Shown: piece after piece, positions 24,185 through 24,640 of the stretch | How the letters are laid out: every line of letters starts with the position of its first letter | Numbering within the stretch: the first letter of the stretch is position 1 | DNA from: Pseudomonadota bacterium | GTDB taxonomy: Bacteria > Pseudomonadota > Gammaproteobacteria > Burkholderiales > Burkholderiaceae_C | Assembly: GCA_023387335.1 (NCBI GenBank) | Contig: JAEWIF010000002.1 | Location: forward strand, 1-24,640 | Length of the DNA stretch: 24,640 nt | Direction: 5' to 3' | Translations under genes and position numbers: made by a program | The notes under the pieces: generated by a model | The model's input: only the letters and a program-made list of their open reading frames with translations | The model's database searches: none | Told to the model about the DNA's origin: nothing

Positions 24185-24568
24185 GTGCCCACCTACGACT
24201 ACGCCTGCCCCCGCTGCGGCACGTTTGCCGAGCTGCGGCGCATCGCCGACCGCGATGGCGCGGTGTCCTGCCCGAAGTGCGGTGACGCCGCCACGCGCGT
24301 CGTCGCGGCCAGCCCGCACGTCGGCGGCATGGCCTCACTGCACGAGCGCGAGACAGGGGGGGCGCTATGCGCGGATGCGGCACGCGGCCGGGTGCGGCGT
24401 GAAGGTCTACCCCTCCGTCGAGCGGCCGGGGATCACTCCGGTGTACGGCACCAGCACTCCGCCGGCGGGCCTGTCCGGAAAGATGCGCGACGTGGCCTAC
24501 AGGTACGCCGAGTACGACCTGCGGCACTGGCTGATCCTGCTGCTGGCCGATCGCGTGAACGTCGGTGA
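24185..24568 (+). CDS. FmdB-like zinc-ribbon protein, probably frameshifted
   Basis: From GTG at 24185 the frame reads (M)PTYDYACPRCGTFAELRRIA, then SCPKCGDAATRVV, with two CxxC pairs forming the zinc ribbon of the FmdB/CxxC family of small regulators. After ASLHERET (about residue 58) the frame passes a run of seven G (24356-24362). It then turns into Arg/Ala-rich text ending at 24568 and overlapping the next gene. Dropping one G gives GGRYARMRHAAGCG, a more natural tail, which then enters the frame of the downstream gene. The functional part is therefore about 60 residues and the nominal C-terminus is probably an artefact of a frameshift. The role is unknown beyond zinc binding. Confidence 0.5.
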   Translation: MPTYDYACPRCGTFAELRRIADRDGAVSCPKCGDAATRVVAASPHVGGMASLHERETGGALCADAARGRVRREGLPLRRAAGDHSGVRHQHSAGGPVRKDARRGLQVRRVRPAALADPAAGRSRERR

Positions 24569-24640
24569 AGGCCTGCTGGAAGACCTCGCGCGCGGCCACC
24601 TTCCGAACATCTACCGCGAGATGGGCGGACCGGCGGAACT
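24399..24640 (+). CDS. Hypothetical protein, N-terminal part (runs off the right edge)
   Basis: 80 codons in the window from a GTG at 24399: (M)KVYPSVERPGITPVYGTSTP, then PAGLSGKMRDVAYRYAEYDL, RHWLILLLADRVNVGEGLLE and HLPNIYREMGGPAEL. The composition is natural and I believe similar short proteins of unknown function occur in Burkholderiales. The RHWLILLLADRV stretch is amphipathic rather than a membrane segment. An in-frame ATG at 24375 is an alternative start. It overlaps the nominal 3' half of the zinc-ribbon frame, which supports the view that the latter is shifted. The end is not in the window. Confidence 0.55.
   Translation, partial: MKVYPSVERPGITPVYGTSTPPAGLSGKMRDVAYRYAEYDLRHWLILLLADRVNVGEGLLEDLARGHLPNIYREMGGPAE

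Overview
The window is about 67% GC by eye and carries a gene set typical of Burkholderiales (Comamonadaceae, in the style of Variovorax or Ramlibacter): several orphan tripartite-tricarboxylate-transporter (TTT, Bug-type) binding proteins, CaiB/BaiF CoA-transferases, acyl-CoA dehydrogenases, an HpaI-type aldolase, and a CopG plus PHB-depolymerase pair. This taxonomic placement is an inference from gene content and style, not from a marker gene. No rRNA, tRNA or CRISPR array was seen.

Layout. (1) 1-121: end of an IS30-family insertion sequence running off the left edge. (2) 180-5682, minus strand: a tightly packed unit read as iclR-type regulator, acyl-CoA dehydrogenase, TTT binding protein, nitronate-monooxygenase-like flavoprotein, CoA-binding (ADP-forming) acyl-CoA synthetase alpha-type protein. 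(3) 5808-9412: a CaiB/BaiF CoA-transferase (+), a second acyl-CoA dehydrogenase (-), a YhdH/AcuI-type reductase (+) and a stub of a second CaiB gene. The two divergent intergenic regions at 5683-5807 and 8251-8369 each carry a TTTCG-N5-CGAAA palindrome, so blocks 2 and 3 look like one IclR-controlled acyl-CoA catabolic regulon.

(4) 9502-15854: a second catabolic island. An HpcH/HpaI aldolase (-) diverges from a histidinol-dehydrogenase-like enzyme, an SDR and a LacI regulator joined by ATGA overlaps, followed by two TTT binding proteins and a decayed RraA-type aldolase gene. Two 16-20 bp palindromes (core TTGCATACGTATGCAA, central CG) fill the divergent promoter and are the natural LacI operators.

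(5) 16018-18855: a VOC protein, a convergent truncated metzincin-like protein with an intact HExxHxxGxxH motif, then a MEDS-domain sensor overlapping a PAS histidine kinase. (6) 18979-21172: a small unknown gene, then a ribbon-helix-helix regulator with its own palindrome, upstream of an intracellular PHB-depolymerase-type esterase. (7) 21445-24640: small genes around a cold-shock gene, a cytoplasmic trypsin-like protease with a small partner, and at the right edge an FmdB-like zinc ribbon that appears frameshifted at a G7 run and an unknown gene leaving the window.

How it fits together: the first 16 kb is two substrate-specific catabolic modules. Each has its own regulator, palindromic operators in divergent promoters and periplasmic solute receptors, and each shows gene decay at its edges. 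The rest is regulatory, stress and small-protein content without a single pathway.
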